Notes: generated from the letters alone by a model not told the origin. A stretch of DNA of 64,000 bases from Euglena gracilis (GCA_039621445.1 CP154956.1:22908588-22972587), one strand, 5' to 3'; shown: positions 20,734 through 33,027, counted from the stretch's first letter. Program-made: numbers and translations.

Positions 20734-22512
20734 CCACTCTGCACGCGAAAATCGCGGATTGCGCACAACGGTTGGATTTCGCGCAACAACAAATGCAAAC
20801 AGACATTGGCGGTATTAATGCCACCGTTGTCGGTTTGCAGGAGCACGTTTCTGCACTTTCCAAGCGAATTCCCGACATTAGTGGTATTCAAGCCGCTATT
20901 GGGGAATTGCAAACCCGTTGCACCTTGTTGTCCACCACAGTAGCGGAAATCCGCTCACTGCCCCCTATTTCGCGCGCTCGGATTTCCGAGTCACCGGAGT
21001 TTCGCTCATTTTACAACAAAATGCTTGGTGACAACAAGGAAACCTTGCAAGCATTTTGCACAAGTTTGATTCAACTTGAGGAATCGGTGAATCGGAATGC
21101 CTAATCCCTGCAAGATGAGGTTTCACGGTTGGATGGACGAATTTCTGCGTTGTTGGAAAAGCCAACCGCGGAAAATTCGCGCTCCACCGCGGAAACCCCC
21201 ATCAATTCACTCCACCAATTGCAAATTGTCTCAAATGCAGTCAAAGCGCTTGCGGGCCAACTCCGGAATGTGGAGGAGTCCCAAGGACAACTTGTCCAAG
21301 ATTTACACTTGGTTTCTGAAAAGTTACCACACTTGGACGATTTTTCCCGTTACCGCAAACAATTTGGCATTTGGAGACTGAGGTTGACCGTATTTGCGGC
21401 CAACTCCAGTTGGTGGAACATCTGGAAGAAACGGTACAGGACTTGTCCGCGACTTTGTATAAAATGTCCACTCCGGTACCGGTTGTGCCACCACCCACCG
21501 CGGTAAGCGCTGCGGTTGGTATTCCAAATGTCCCGGAATTGCGTTTTCAAATTAAACCCCCCCCCAAATATAAAACCCCCCGGTTTTATATTTAGGCGGA
21601 AATTTGAAGACCCCGAGGGGGGGTTTTATATTTGGGGGGGGGGTTATATTCGGTCGGAAAAATCAGCTTCCCGGCGGGCTCCAGTAGTCACTTTTTCGGT
21701 CCAAAACCACAAGCACGCCCACCCTTGGGGGTCTAAAAACTTCATTTTTTGGGCGAAGGATCAAATTTAACATGTTTTTGGTAAAAATTGTTCCCAAATC
21801 TGCCAAAAATTACAATTTTGGGAGAGATTTTGTCGAAAATTTTTCCTTCCGGCGCTTCGCGCCGGAGGGGGGGGTTTATATTTTGGCGGGATTTCAAGGT
21901 CCTCAGTGGGGGTTTTATATTTGGGGGGGGTTTGTATTTGGGGGGGTTTATATTTGGGGGGGGGTTACCCTTTCTGGAGTAGGAATCCCTACATCCACCG
22001 CGAATTTGGTACAACCACCCGCGAAAACGCAAATTGTACCACCTTTGCATTTGCCCACACCACAAACCCACTTTTCACAACACATTTCCGATGAGGAAGG
22101 TGATCCACCGCTCGAAAATTCGAGTCTCCACCCAGAAATTCAACATTCCAACCTTGTACGAGGAAAGAGCCAACACCCCACACCTGGTATTGGGTCATGT
22201 GTCGCATTCGCGATCATACCAACCACCATCGGGTTCTGTATTACCAGATCACCCATCGGGTTTTTGGCGAGAAACCCGCCCCACCGGGAGAATTTCACCC
22301 TATTTTTCGCAATTCCCGCAGGAAAATCCTGCCAACCTTGCACTTGGTGCGGGAAGTACTGCACAGGGTTCACAGGGAGCGGAAAATCTGCGAAACGCCT
22401 TTGGTGTTAATAATTACCTGGACCGAAACCCCTGGAACACCACCTAGGGTCAACAGGTTACTCAGAGAGATTTCAAGGGCACCATCGCAATCGCGAACAA
22501 GGTGAAGCCCCA
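20734..22512 (+). pseudogene. gag of B resumed after element A (coiled-coil and linker)
   Basis: The sequence continues B's gag exactly where it stops at 3,994, starting 'TTLHAKIADCAQRLDFAQQQ'. It is open to a TAA at 21,102, then continues in other frames. A 411-bp MITE-like insert splits it at 21,555-21,965. After that the Pro-rich linker reads 21,966-22,410 and leads into the capsid-like domain. The open frame that seems to join the LTR of A to this gag (20,364-21,104) is created by the nested insertion. Confidence 0.65.
21555..21965 (+). mobile_element. MITE-like insert in B, TA target duplication
   Basis: Copy A has an uninterrupted site here. In B, 411 bp are inserted between two TA dinucleotides (21,553-21,554 and 21,966-21,967). 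The ends are inverted: AACCCCCCCCCAAATATAAA at the left, and its near complement TTTATATTTGGGGGGGGG at the right, with repeated internal copies of the TTATATTTGGGG word. A CCGGCG/CGCCGG stem with a CTTCG loop lies near 21,851-21,868. It encodes nothing. TA duplication suggests Tc1/mariner-type mobilisation. Confidence 0.7.
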
Positions 22513-23250
22513 ATGGGACGGGGATCCAACCACATGGAGACAATTTTTTCGGGACTGGCAGTACTACCCACCCAAGACCCGAATCCCGAGGTAGTCAAGA
22601 TGGAATTCATCGATTGCCTACCGAGGGAGGAGCGAGAACGCGTACGCAATTTGGTGATACGTAATGGCGTATCATTCGATGACCTGGTTGAGCAGTACGC
22701 TTCAACCAACTCAAGCTTGGTCACCAGGATTACCCTGGAGAAGAAATGGCGACAATCCGCGCCATCGGATCACAAATGGAAATCCATTGACCTTTGGTAT
22801 GCCAAATGATTAGCACTTGCTTCCGAAGTTGATGAACTTAGCGAGAAGCAAATGCGCGAACAATTCGATGCGGTTTTGTTTCGTTTCACAACATCCCTCG
22901 TGAAGGATATCCATCGCAAGGAGTTGGCAGGGCGTTAGATGACTCTTGCCCAACGTTGGAATTATGTGTCAAAGCAACTCAAGCTCACACAAGTTTTGGG
23001 ACAAATACAGTCCGCTTTTCAAACGCATCCCACCGCGGGAATCCCTGCAGGTGCGGTTAATGCTTTACAAAAATCACCCATGTCACCGGGATCTCCCATC
23101 ACGCGACCGAAAACCCGGAATCAGCGTTCTTCGGACCAAGGCACGGATAAACTGTGCTTTTTGTGCAACAAATGTGGTCACATGTCTCGGGAATGCCCGA
23201 ATCCCGATGCGCTAAAGCGTATTGGAAGCCCAAGGGGCTCGACCTCCTAA
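22513..23250 (+). pseudogene. Gag capsid-like domain and CCHC knuckle of B
   Basis: Collinear with 7,349-8,113 of A. One frame with TGA at 22,807-22,809 and TAG at 22,936-22,938, the same stops as in A; knuckle 'CFLCNKCGHMSRECP' is perfect. A small deletion near 22,563 removes part of the W-rich capsid motif. From about 22,600 to 23,830 it is 98-99 percent identical to A by eye, well above neighbouring regions. Confidence 0.7.
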
Positions 23251-23572
23251 GCGTGGATCGGGTTCCTCGGCGTTTTCACGACAATCGGGAGTTTCACGTT
23301 CTTCGGGGAACCGCTTTTGCGGTAGTAGGCCCAGGTCACCATCGCGTGATGGTCGGGAAACCTGTCCTTCTCGCCGTCGGTCACCTGGACCCCGTACCCG
23401 AAAAAGGGATTTCAATCGCGACTCTTCACGATATCGTTGGCGAAGTGGATCATCCTCTTCGCGTGAGTCACCGGGGAAACCCCGGCACACCGGTCATGGA
23501 CGACGGGAAACCTATTCACCACGACGGTTTGATGGAAGAACGGAATACCGTTCCACTCTTTATGCGGAATAA
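23222..23572 (+). pseudogene. RS/RG-rich tail of Gag (B)
   Basis: Counterpart of 8,085-8,402 with the same Arg/Ser/Pro composition; here the frame reads 15 codons further because a stop in A is a sense codon. The overlapping 23,154-23,825 frame is also open, as in A. Confidence 0.45.
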
Positions 23573-24123
23573 TGCCATAAATCCCGTTTTTCACTTTCCG
23601 GTTCCAAAGACCCCCACTCAACCAAATGTCCCAGATCTCGTTCCCCCCGGCCCGGTTACGGAAATCGCGGTAAACGCCGCGAGGACCGTGGTACCTCCTC
23701 CAACCGGCAAAAGGTCAGTTTCAAGATATCTTGTTTGGAGGAGGACACCCCGGCTTCGAGCAGGGAGGGGGATGAGACCTCGGACGGGGAATTTAATGAT
23801 GCCCGAATGGCGGTGCGCTCATTGAGTACCATCTATTCCAACAAAAAGTGCGTTGCCGGCTATGCGGCCGGTTCGGACTTAGGGTAGAGGAGCCCGAGGT
23901 CCGAGGGCATGGACCTCTGGGCTGATGAACAGATGGAGGTAGGACCTGATGAACCTTGCCCCCCTGCCCATCCGAATTCACGTCAGTACCCGGAATTATT
24001 TGGGGTCCCTTACCCCCCACTCCACATTTCCGCTCGGAATGCTGAGCAAAGTAGGAAAGGGTTCATGGGAGAGCTGGCATGCAAACGTATTTCCGCCAGA
24101 CCCTTCACTTTGCCTACCACCAA

Positions 24124-25691
24124 TGGAACCCCTCGTCCAAGCGGAAATCCGCATCGAAAATTTCTTAACCAAAGTGAAAATTCTCATTGACACTGTTGTC
24201 GCATTGCATTGCTCTTTCGGTTGGGGTTGATACCGACCCCGCTCTTGGTATGCGCCAAGAAACTGATCAGAATTACAACCGCGGATAACACCCCCATGTG
24301 CGGTGGTGATTTGGGATGTGTGCTCGAGATACTCTTGCCCATCATTCCGAAGCATCACTCAAAACCCCCACAATTACAACATTTCACCAATATTTGGGGT
24401 TACGAGTCCGGAATTCACGGTTCTGACGTAATTTTGGGATACCCATTTTTACGCCAGTACCGATTGGTTGTGGATTGCCACTCCCACGGTTTGCGCACAG
24501 CACCCGCCACCGCATTGCCACCCAAACCACCTCACCGTTGGCATCCGCCATGATGACCAGCACTTTTCCAACACCGTTACCCACAATGGCAACACCGTTA
24601 TCCACCACACCAACAACCGTTTTCCACACCCGGGGTACGGAGAAAGCCTCCCCCCTGCCCAATGACACACCAACATGCGTTCCACATGAGGCAGGGCAAG
24701 CGAGTAGCGGTACCCCCGCCGTTCCACTGGGTTACAAGACGAAAGCCCAAAGGCCTGAAGTAATTACGGTGTCGAGTAGTCGCCCAGCTACACCACCACT
24801 CCGTTTCCCACCAGTTGTGCCGAATCCAGGCACACCTGTACAAGACTCACGGGCTAATGCCATCGACACCCACTTTCACGCACACCCGTCACACCATCAC
24901 ACTTCCTTCCAATGTGTGCACTGCAGGAGAATTTCCACCCAATCGGATTTCGATTGTGGATGTTTAGTTCAAAATCCGACACTAATCGCAATTCCGAAAA
25001 CGGAATCCACCCCCCATGATACACTTGGTTGTAGCCCGCAATGCGCGGAGATACACCGAGTACTCCAACAACGCGGATTAGCCTCGTTGTTCGGAAACGC
25101 GAAAAGTGTTCTGCCTAATCACCATCCCGAGTACACTTGGTACGGATTTGACGCGGAATGGGGAAAACCCCAACCTGTCCATACTCCCTTGGGACTACCC
25201 CTTGAGGCAATGGAAGACAGTCCGCATGTCTGTGGATCCATTCATTGTGTTTCGGCACTCCAACCCAGAAATCGGGTGCATGAATACGCGAAACGCGTAT
25301 GGAATGCTTTCAATTTTCGTCAATATCGCATTTTGGAACGATGGTTTTCGAAAATCGCGACATTGGCTGATTCTTTTGATTTATCATTGGAAATCGATGC
25401 CTTCTCATCCAATGCACATGCCCGTTTGCCACGTCATTGGTCACAACACTCCAACGCATTTGATAAATTTTGGGGTGATACGGTGTTATGGATGCACCCT
25501 CCCCCAGAACTTATCGAATGTGCGGTTGAGAAAATTCTGCGGGATGAAGCCCGTGGAGTTATTCTCATACCCATCATTCCCGAAGCGGAATGGTTCACCC
25601 AACTATCGTATGTATGTTTTCATTGGTGGGATTTACCCACTAATGTGCCGACTTTTGAAAATTTTTGTGGTAAAATGTTAAGAAATATAAA
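24124..25691 (+). pseudogene. Protease, Cys-rich linker and Dam-like domain of B
   Basis: The protease active-site triplet is broken: a single G is missing after GACACTG at about 24,191-24,196, so Asp-Thr-Gly becomes Asp-Thr-Val and the frame shifts. The rest ('DVILGYPFLRQYRLVVDC') is intact. From 24,475 one open frame of 462 codons runs through linker, Cys-rich segment and the Dam/DIRS-like domain ('LSLEIDAFSSNAHARLPRHW', 'WMHPPPELI', 'EAEWFTQLSYV'). This shows that protease linker and Dam-like domain belonged to one polyprotein. Just after the domain (25,660-25,710) B differs strongly from A. Confidence 0.65.
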
Positions 25692-25748
25692 GAATATCAT
25701 CAATATCAAGAAATCATTTTTCGCGTATGTTTTTTCGATGCTTTTGGA

Positions 25749-26506
25749 ATGTCTGAATTCGCGGTGCCGAGGAAGCTCGGTAGCCCCAGGGATACCCTGG
25801 CGGTTTCCGCAGTCATCGAGAGTGCAGGTCAGCATCCTAAGTCAGCCAAATTCTGTTCGCTGATCACCCGCGAATTTCACGGCGTGCTGGAAAATCCAGT
25901 ATACGCGTGCGACATCGACCCCGCGATACGCGGTCCGTTCGGTGTTTGCAAGATCGAGCTTAAGGATGGAGCCAAACCAATGCACCGGAAATTTTTTCGA
26001 TGTTCGGGATAACGCGAACAGGCTCTCAATGAAATGATTGAGAAGCTTATTCAGCGCAAGTGGATCGTACCCTCGAAAAGCGAGTGGACATCCCAGGCAT
26101 TTGTTGTACCTAAACCCCCAGACCCCTGAGGTCAGAAGAAATGGAGACTGGTGCTGGATTACCGGTACCTGAACTCCCAAACAAGGAATGCTCCCTTCCC
26201 GCTCCCCCTGATCGAGGATTTGATAACGAAGCAGTCGGAAACCCGGTGTGGTCAATTTTCGATCTGGAGGACGGTTTTCACCAAGTGCACTTGCATCCTG
26301 ACTCCTAACCATACACGGCATTCGTGACATCCAAGGGTGTGTACCAATTGACGGTACTACCCATGGGTGTTAAGAATGGCCCAGCCATGTTTCAGCGCAT
26401 GATACAATGGGTTTTACGCGATTTACCGTTTTCCATTGTGTATATCGATGATGTGTTGGTGGGAACATCCTCGTCACACACTTCCACCATGTTTGCGCGG
26501 TATTAA
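25749..26506 (+). pseudogene. Reverse transcriptase of B
   Basis: RT readable in pieces: 25,749-26,012 (fingers, ended by a TAA where A has GAG-like sense), then 26,013-26,320 in broken frames, and 26,324-26,506 with 'QLTVLPMGVKNGPAMFQRM' and 'IVYIDDVLVG'. The YIDD catalytic motif is kept, but stops and a 1-base deletion near 26,246 disable it. Confidence 0.8.
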
Positions 26507-27205
26507 CCGCTTTTCAAAAACATGTGCTTTTCGCGAAAGGCGCGAAAATGCATTTGTTTCGGATACTTATAAAATTTTGCGGACACATCCTCAGCAATGG
26601 ACAGCGAAAAGCAGGTCCGAGTAAACTCGAAGCCATTAAGAAATGAACTCCTGAAGTAATCAAAACGATTACTCACCTCAAAGGATTTTTCGGATTAGCC
26701 CAATATTATGCGATATATATGAAGGACTTCGCGGAATTCGCGGTGCCCCCAACCAAACAGCTCAAAAGCCGGGCTGTCGACAACACAAAAGTCATTTGGG
26801 ATGACCAAATGCGCGATGCCCTTGAGAAAATCAAGGTTTTGCTTTTGGAGAATGTTGTCCTCTAAATCCCGGACCCGTACAAACCATACGTACTGGAAGT
26901 CGACAACAGCGATTACGCTGTTGGCGGAGTTCTTAGCCGGCATAATGCGGCGAATGAGCTCCGACCTGTGGCTTTCTTCAGCAGAAAGTTACAGGGCGAC
27001 GACGGAAAAAGGGCGTCAAGGGGGTAGGAGGGGTCAAGGTGGAGGGGTGGAGTGAAAAGGTCAAGTCAAGTGGAGTATACGTGAAAAGGAAACCTACGCA
27101 ATTGTGCTTATACTACAGAAACTCCGAAGCTGGGTAGCCAGCAGCTTCGTCCAGATCCTCGTCAAGACCGACCATGAGAGTCTCCAACACTAGTACACCG
27201 AGGAT
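26507..27205 (+). pseudogene. RT thumb and RNase H N-terminal part of B
   Basis: Collinear with 11,400-12,030 of A. The catalytic segment '[13 protein letters not shown]' has Asn-Ser-Asp where A has Ser-Ser-Asp. A 40-50-bp G-rich insert (about 27,010-27,055) interrupts the frame between 'LQGDDGK' and 'GQVKWSIREKE'. A TAA and TAG follow. Degenerate. Confidence 0.65.
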
Positions 27206-27877
27206 TTGAACAAGGCCATGTCATCGGTCGGAAGGCGATGCAGATGGCATGAGTTCTTGAGTCAATTCAACCTTGTGGTTATTTATACCCCTGGTCATAC
27301 ACAAAAAGTAGCGGATCCGCTCAATCGGGCCCCGTGGTATTACCGTGGGAACACGGATGAGGGAGACGCGACTTTTCACCGAAGTCAGGAAGCTGACGAA
27401 TACGCACCTCGAAACGACGCTGCGGATAATCTTTTGGATTCATTTCCCGTTTCACACCTATTCCTGGTCGCACCAGTGCGCGGAAGGCGCCGACGTGGAA
27501 GCACGTCCGGACCCCGGCGTATTACGCGCACGGAGTCCCCTTCCCCACTGTTCTTTCGCGAATGGGATTATAGTCGTGACCCGGTGTATGGCACCATTGT
27601 CACCAGACTTCGTAATGGCGAAGTGCTGGAGAACTACACTCTTTCACCTTTACGGTTGGTTTTTCGCAATGAATCGGGTTACAAATATTGTATCCCCCAG
27701 GACCTGGTTGATGATGTGATTTTGTGTTATCACAACCATGGTCACCCTGGGGCCCCCAAACTTCTTTCGTTGGTGGGCCGCAGGTACTGCACAACCCTGA
27801 GCGAGAAAGAACTTTACTCGCGCTTTTTTCGAATAGCGCAACGGTGTCAAATTTGTCAAGCGGTAAAACCCCGCTGA
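27206..27877 (+). pseudogene. RNase H end, tether and integrase zinc domain of B
   Basis: A 223-codon open frame from 'MSSVGRRCRWHEFLSQFNLV' through 'IYTPGHTQKVADPLNR' and the basic tether to the integrase HHCC region ('HNHGHPGAPK', 'CQICQAVKPR'). A has a TGA inside (12,394) and a deletion near 12,425, so B preserves this part better. The TGA at 27,875 is the same as that of A at 12,682. Confidence 0.75.
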
Positions 27878-27895
27878 GGTACCCCCTCTGGTACG

Positions 27896-28654
27896 ATGGA
27901 CTTTTTCCCTGTACCCCCTGACATTATTACATCCCTCTGCACGTATTTTCTGGAATTAGAACCGTGCAAAGGAACAGACGACAAAATTTACGATTACGTT
28001 TTTGTTGTCGTCTGCAGGCTGAGTTGGTACATTGTAGCCATTCCATTTGATTTCTTCAAGGTTTTTCATCACTTTGTGCGGTTTACTCGGAATCGAGCAA
28101 CATTTTTCCATTATATACCGACCCAAAGGCAATGGTAGAGCCGAGCCAGAGGTGAAATCCGTCGTGAATCCGCTTCGCCTTTCACTGGCTGACTCGCGCA
28201 GCAACTGGATATCAGTTCTACCATGGTCTTTGTTTTATATCAATACCCTACCAGGGTTGGTTTTGCCTCCCTCCCCCTATAAATTAGTTTTCGGACGGGA
28301 CCCTCCGGCCATAGGGGATGTCCCTTCGGAGAGACCCGCCCGAACGAGTGTCAGTTGCGAGACCTGGTTTGCGGAAGTAGAAAATCTACGTTCTGCAGTC
28401 CAGAAGCGTGTGACTGATATTCATGCAACCAAACGGAAATCGTTTTGCAGAATTTCAAGTCACCTGTGTATAGTCCCGGTGACCGCGTGTGGGTGCGGAA
28501 TAGCCGTACTCGCATGCAGTCTTCCAAGCTGGACCCCCTCTGCCTCGGCCCCTGTGAAATCCTAGAAAGACTAGGTACCAGCGGGCGTTACAAGGTTGCA
28601 TTACCAAATGGTGTTGAGGACGTTCATATGGACGACTTCAAAAAATACCTGTAG
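27896..28654 (+). pseudogene. Integrase core and C-terminal domain of B, deleted
   Basis: The first catalytic Asp is replaced by Tyr ('LCTYFLELE' against 'LCMDFLELE' in A). A 104-bp deletion between CCAT repeats (A positions 12,850 and 12,954) removes the second catalytic Asp and shifts the frame at about 28,043. The Glu motif also reads 'GNGRAEPEVKS'. The GPY/F-like end is present at 28,520-28,650. This integrase cannot work. Confidence 0.8.
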
Positions 28655-28699
28655 CCACCGGATGGGAATCCATCCCGTGTTTGCACTTCAAACCCCGTT

Positions 28700-28910
28700 C
28701 CAGATTACCTGAGACGGATGATTTTGTAGTCGATAAAATCATTGATCACAAAATCGACAAAGGCACCTTTGGAAGGTCCGCTGGAAAGGGTATGGGCCCG
28801 AGGAGGACACTTGGGAGCCAGCAACCAGTTTTGTTGGGTATGTCCAGCAAGATTGGAAGCTGTGGAACAAGAATCATAACATTGATGTTTCCATGACTAG
28901 TTTTTGAGAA
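28700..28910 (+). pseudogene. Chromodomain of B, frameshifted
   Basis: DNA is collinear with the chromodomain of A and begins 'DDFVVDKIIDHKIDKG'. A 3-5-base change near 28,762 shifts the frame so that the W-K-G-Y-G...W-E-P part is only readable in another frame. Confidence 0.75.
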
Positions 28911-29070
28911 CGCATGGGAAACCCATGTTGTTTTCTCTCCTTTTTATCATTGATTCTTATCATTCTTTCTTTCCGCAGAACTTTTTGCCAGCCCATAGTC
29001 AAGCAGGGAAAGTTACCCTTACCAACAAACAACCAACCACCTACACAACTAACCAAGCCGACCCCGGGCG

Positions 29071-30479
29071 GTGATATGCTGCCCGGTGGAATCGAGGCGG
29101 AGGACCGCCTTACCACCCAACTCACCCACAGCCAGATATTCGTACCGATACGGTACACAGCCACCGGCACGGACTGCGGCTCAGGGAAACCCTGAAGCCA
29201 GCAGCAGTAGCAGGATGACCTCCAAGTCCGCGGAAGCGCGGCCATCCCAGCCATCAGGCTCTCGTCGCCTCCCACCGTATGCGGGTGTGATGATCCACCG
29301 CACGGCGGAGAAGATGAACCGGGTTATGCGTATGAGCGCAAAACCGGCACCAGACCACCTCACCCAGGCATTGTGGGACGAACACTGCCGTATAGTTTTG
29401 ACCATCACGAATACCCCTCCAGCCCTGTGGTGTATGTGCGCCAAGGCGACGATGACCGGTCTGGTGTATTACACCGACCCGGACACGTCGGGATTCGCGG
29501 CGGACATTACCATGCGTGACCTGGGCGTAGAAGTCCCGCCACAGGTCGCACGGCAGGTACCACCAGTTGGCACTTACACGGCACATTTTCGTGCTCACTC
29601 CCCCGGATTACCAGACGGAGAGATCAATTGTGATGCAGATTTACGAAAGAGGGTATGCACAGAGTAATGGGGAGAGGGAAGTGCAGGAAGAGTAGGTAGG
29701 ATTACCCGAGGAAGAGACAGGGGAAGCACCTGTCCGGAGTGTACCACCACGCGTGAAAGAAACTATTTTTCTATCCACTTATAGCGCCCCGGGGGGATTA
29801 CCTTGCGGAGGAGCATGTGTCTCAGTATGCCGTCTCTGGGGATTACCCCCGGGAGACACCAAGGCCACGAGATTCATACGTCTACCCATCCCCACCCCAC
29901 AACACCATTCCTGACCCTGTCCCCAGCCGTCCAGTGGAGAGAAACCCCCCCGTGACGTCTGACAGTGCCCGGAGCGTTCGTTCGCGGGAAGCCGCGGCAC
30001 CGCCCCGTGCAGACCCAGCTCCACAGGCACGGGATGAACCCGTGAACCCGTGGACTGGGCGGCCATTAACTACCGAGGAGGAGCGTCAGCAGTTTGAATA
30101 TGCTGCGATGATCCAGAGACAGATTGCATGTCGTCCGCCTATTTGCGCCAGACAGGGAAACCCTGCCTGGAGGGAAATGACGGCAGAAGAGCTCCAGCAG
30201 TATGATGCTGCTGTGACGGCTCTGACCGGAATCCCAGCGACATCACGATCAGGTCAACCAGTGCGACAGCGGGACGTTGCGGTAGCGGAAGCGCCACCAA
30301 CACGACCCACCGGCTCTGCTGTCGGCAAGCGTGACCGCGGCCCAGAAAATCTGACGCCGCAGCCACAACGCCGCTCGCCTAGGTCGGAAAATCCACCCGC
30401 GGCGATGCATGTCGACGCTGGCGAGGAAGCTTCGCCGGCGCAAGATGTGACGGCAGAACGGGCACGCCGGGAATCCTGA
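29071..30479 (+). pseudogene. Accessory ORF 1 of B
   Basis: Counterpart of 13,987-15,384. The frame is 29,071-29,612, then a 94-bp insertion (29,613-29,706) breaks it, and the sense resumes at about 29,707 and 29,817-30,479. The folded part ('TPPALWCMCAKATMTGLVYY') and the repeated 'EERQQFEYA/EELQQYDAA' are kept. About 91 percent identical to A by eye. Confidence 0.55.
29613..29706 (+). mobile_element. 94-bp insertion with 8-bp direct repeat GGATTACC
   Basis: GGATTACC occurs at 29,605-29,612 and 29,699-29,706. Copy A has only one such site (reading GGTTTACC). The inserted sequence is A/G-rich and unrelated to the neighbourhood. An 8-bp duplication is typical of hAT-type transposons, but the insert has no clear inverted ends. 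Confidence 0.45.
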
Positions 30480-30557
30480 CCACCCCCGGTCGCACCAGTT
30501 CACTCCGACCGTGGTGACGCTCAGCAGGAATTTGCTCGAATACCAAGCACGGAATCC

Positions 30558-31613
30558 GTGACTTATCCTGTGTTTACGCCAGAAGACCCAGAATACTGGG
30601 ATTACTGGGCGACATTCGAATGGCTGTCTAACACAAAGGGTAAGGGTAAAGGAAAGGGCAAGGGTAAAGGAAAGGTAAAGGCCAGGAGAAAGGTGGAAAT
30701 GCCCCACCTGGCAAAGGCGGAAAGGCCGCCTGGCCTGCTCCTGGCAAAGGCTGAAAATCTGCCGGACCCCAAGTAGGAAAAGGCGGAAAAGCCGCCGAAC
30801 CTTCGAAAACGAAGGATCATGACGTTGCCTCAGTGTTCAAGTACCTGGAGGAGATCTGGCCGAAAATCGACGAAGATCTCCAAAAGTTGACAAGGGCAGG
30901 CAACGTGATCCACCGACCACCGGATGCGGTGCTCGGAGTGGTACAGAATCGTATGAACGTCACTGCAAATGTTTTTTCTACAGTGCCGAACTTCATGCGT
31001 TTGAGGGATACCCGCATTCGAATGAAGTTGTCCGGGACCGGATGCCCGGTTTCTGGGAGCTCTGGTTCTGGTTGGGATTCCCCTGCCAGAATTTTGGCAT
31101 TTTTACCGACCGAAACGGTCTGACGTACATCGATTGTATGAATACTTGTGAAGACGGCAAAACGTTCGTAGCACAGCTGAAGGAAATATTCACGCACATG
31201 TATTCCGTTGGAGCACTGGGAATCCAGTGGAAGTATTACCCCCTGCCGGAGAAACTACAGGCGCAGGCCGCGGTAATGTTCACGTGCAACCTCCAGGTAT
31301 TCTTGGACAGCATGTATGGCAGGCTGTTCAAGGTACTGGATGTGGACCTCACGTACCCCCAGCGGTACAAACTGGGATGCCAGTTTTGCAAGGAAGTTCA
31401 CATTGTTGACTTCTGGGGTTTCGGATAACGCGGAAAAACGCCTCCGACTGCCTAGAATGCCGGCAGCCCGCTGACCAGGAGATTCCTCCTGCATCAGTGC
31501 CGGAATCCTAATATCGGAACACAAGACCGAAAGGTGCTGAAACAGCACCGGCGGAAAATATTTCTGCTGCAGCAGTATTGGCACAGGGCGTGGATTACCT
31601 ACGTCCTGGAGGT
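30558..31613 (+). pseudogene. Accessory ORF 2 of B (KG-rich and globular part)
   Basis: Pieces 30,558-30,776 (KG-rich), 30,833-31,123 and 31,042-31,428 in successive frames correspond to 15,446-16,447 of A. The globular part ('FWELWFWLGFPCQNFGIF', 'GIQWKYYPLPEKLQAQA') is conserved. Frame changes fall in the KG repeat and at 31,085. A TAA at 31,426 replaces GAA of A. Confidence 0.5.
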
Positions 31614-32603
31614 CTACATATATTTCCTGGAATATATGACCACCGATGTGGTGTCCACAGAAGGTGGTTACCTCGGGGATACGCCGAGGTGGCGCCCAGA
31701 CCCAATGACCCTGACCAGCGCAGGATGAACCTGCGACCGGACTGGGAAGAGGCCGAAATCAGCCTCCAGGAACACCTGGATACTCAGTTCGGGAATATCC
31801 TGATGTGGGAAGATTTCCAGATGTTTTTCGCGGCACACGAAGGAAAAGTACCTCGTTATGCGTTGCCGCAGCCCGCTTTCTTGGAAGAAACAGGAGAATG
31901 CAGCGTGACTGAGAATTGTCAACGGCAGTCGGAAGACCTCTGCCAGATCGACGACGACGAGCCGCAACCTCCACCCGGAAGCTGGGTGAGAGCGTCGTGG
32001 CCGCCCCCATACCCCAACTCTGACAGAAGTGAAAGTATAAGCTTTTACCGCCTGTCTGACGCACAAGGGTGCTACAGAAGCGGAAAAGACCCGCGTACTG
32101 CAGCACAACTCCACACAGAGGACGCCCCTCCGGAAGCGGAGGAGGAGGAAGAAGAGGTCCCCATGGCCGAGGATGAACCTCAGCCAGCGGAACCTCCGGC
32201 ACAGGAAACCCGTAGTCCATCTGTCGTGATGCTGCACACTGTGGCAGAAACTGCCCAGCGCCCAGGATCGCCGACAGGCGAAATTACACCTGTCCCGCCG
32301 TCACCATCCTCACTTGGTACGCCGGGCGGACCGACCCCTCCGCGGGAAAACCCGCCGGAGACGGTACCCCACACGCCTGAGGTATTACGCCCCAAGCTCC
32401 CTGTTTTCGGGGAAACCCCGTCGGCAGAGGAGCCAGCGGATGAACCCACTTCAGGTGAAGAACCTGAACGGCGCACCTCGCTGGGTGGACGCGTTACTCG
32501 GTGGTTTGCGGTCACTGATCGCAGTTGTCACCCCACGTGGCACTGCGGCCAGTTCTTCCACAGCTGCGGCGGAAACTGCCCAGCCGGCGGAAGACACACC
32601 TGA
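31578..32603 (+). pseudogene. Accessory ORFs 2-3 of B, globular end and acidic linker
   Basis: A 341-codon frame covers the region that in A is broken by stops (16,454-17,146): 'MNLRPDWEEAEISLQEHLDT', 'SDRSESISFYRLSDAQGCYR' and the acidic Pro/Glu part. The true frame leaves it near 32,320 and continues at 32,314-32,961 with 'EEPADEPTSGEEPERR'-like sense in a neighbouring frame. No family recognised. Confidence 0.5.
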
Positions 32604-33027
32604 CACAACAGCCATGGTGGAGGATGAACCTCCCCCAGCGGCGGCGCCACCGCCGGTGCCGGAAGCGACACGGACGGAAGGCGAACAGACAGCAATGGCC
32701 GTGGAGACAACAGCAACCGTGACAGTACGGGATGAACCTGTATCAGCACCGGTAGCGCAATCCGATGCACGGGATGAACCTGCACCTCAGCGCACACCCA
32801 CAGCCACTGCACCAAAGCATCCAGGCACACGGACACCGGCGCCTGAAAAACAGGCCGAGCGGACGTCCATGCCCCCACCACAGGCTCAATCAGCGCGAAA
32901 TGCGCCAGCCAAGCCTGCACCCGCACCACCCCCCACGGCTGCCCCTGGGAAAACCACGTAAGCCACGAGGGAACGCGTAGGACGACCCTCAGCTCGGGAA
33001 ACCCCTGCTGAAGGTCAACAACGCTCG

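Noticed and set aside
20364-21104. 246-codon frame joining LTR and coiled-coil protein
   Set aside because: The fusion is produced by the nested insertion junction; the first part is the LTR of A.
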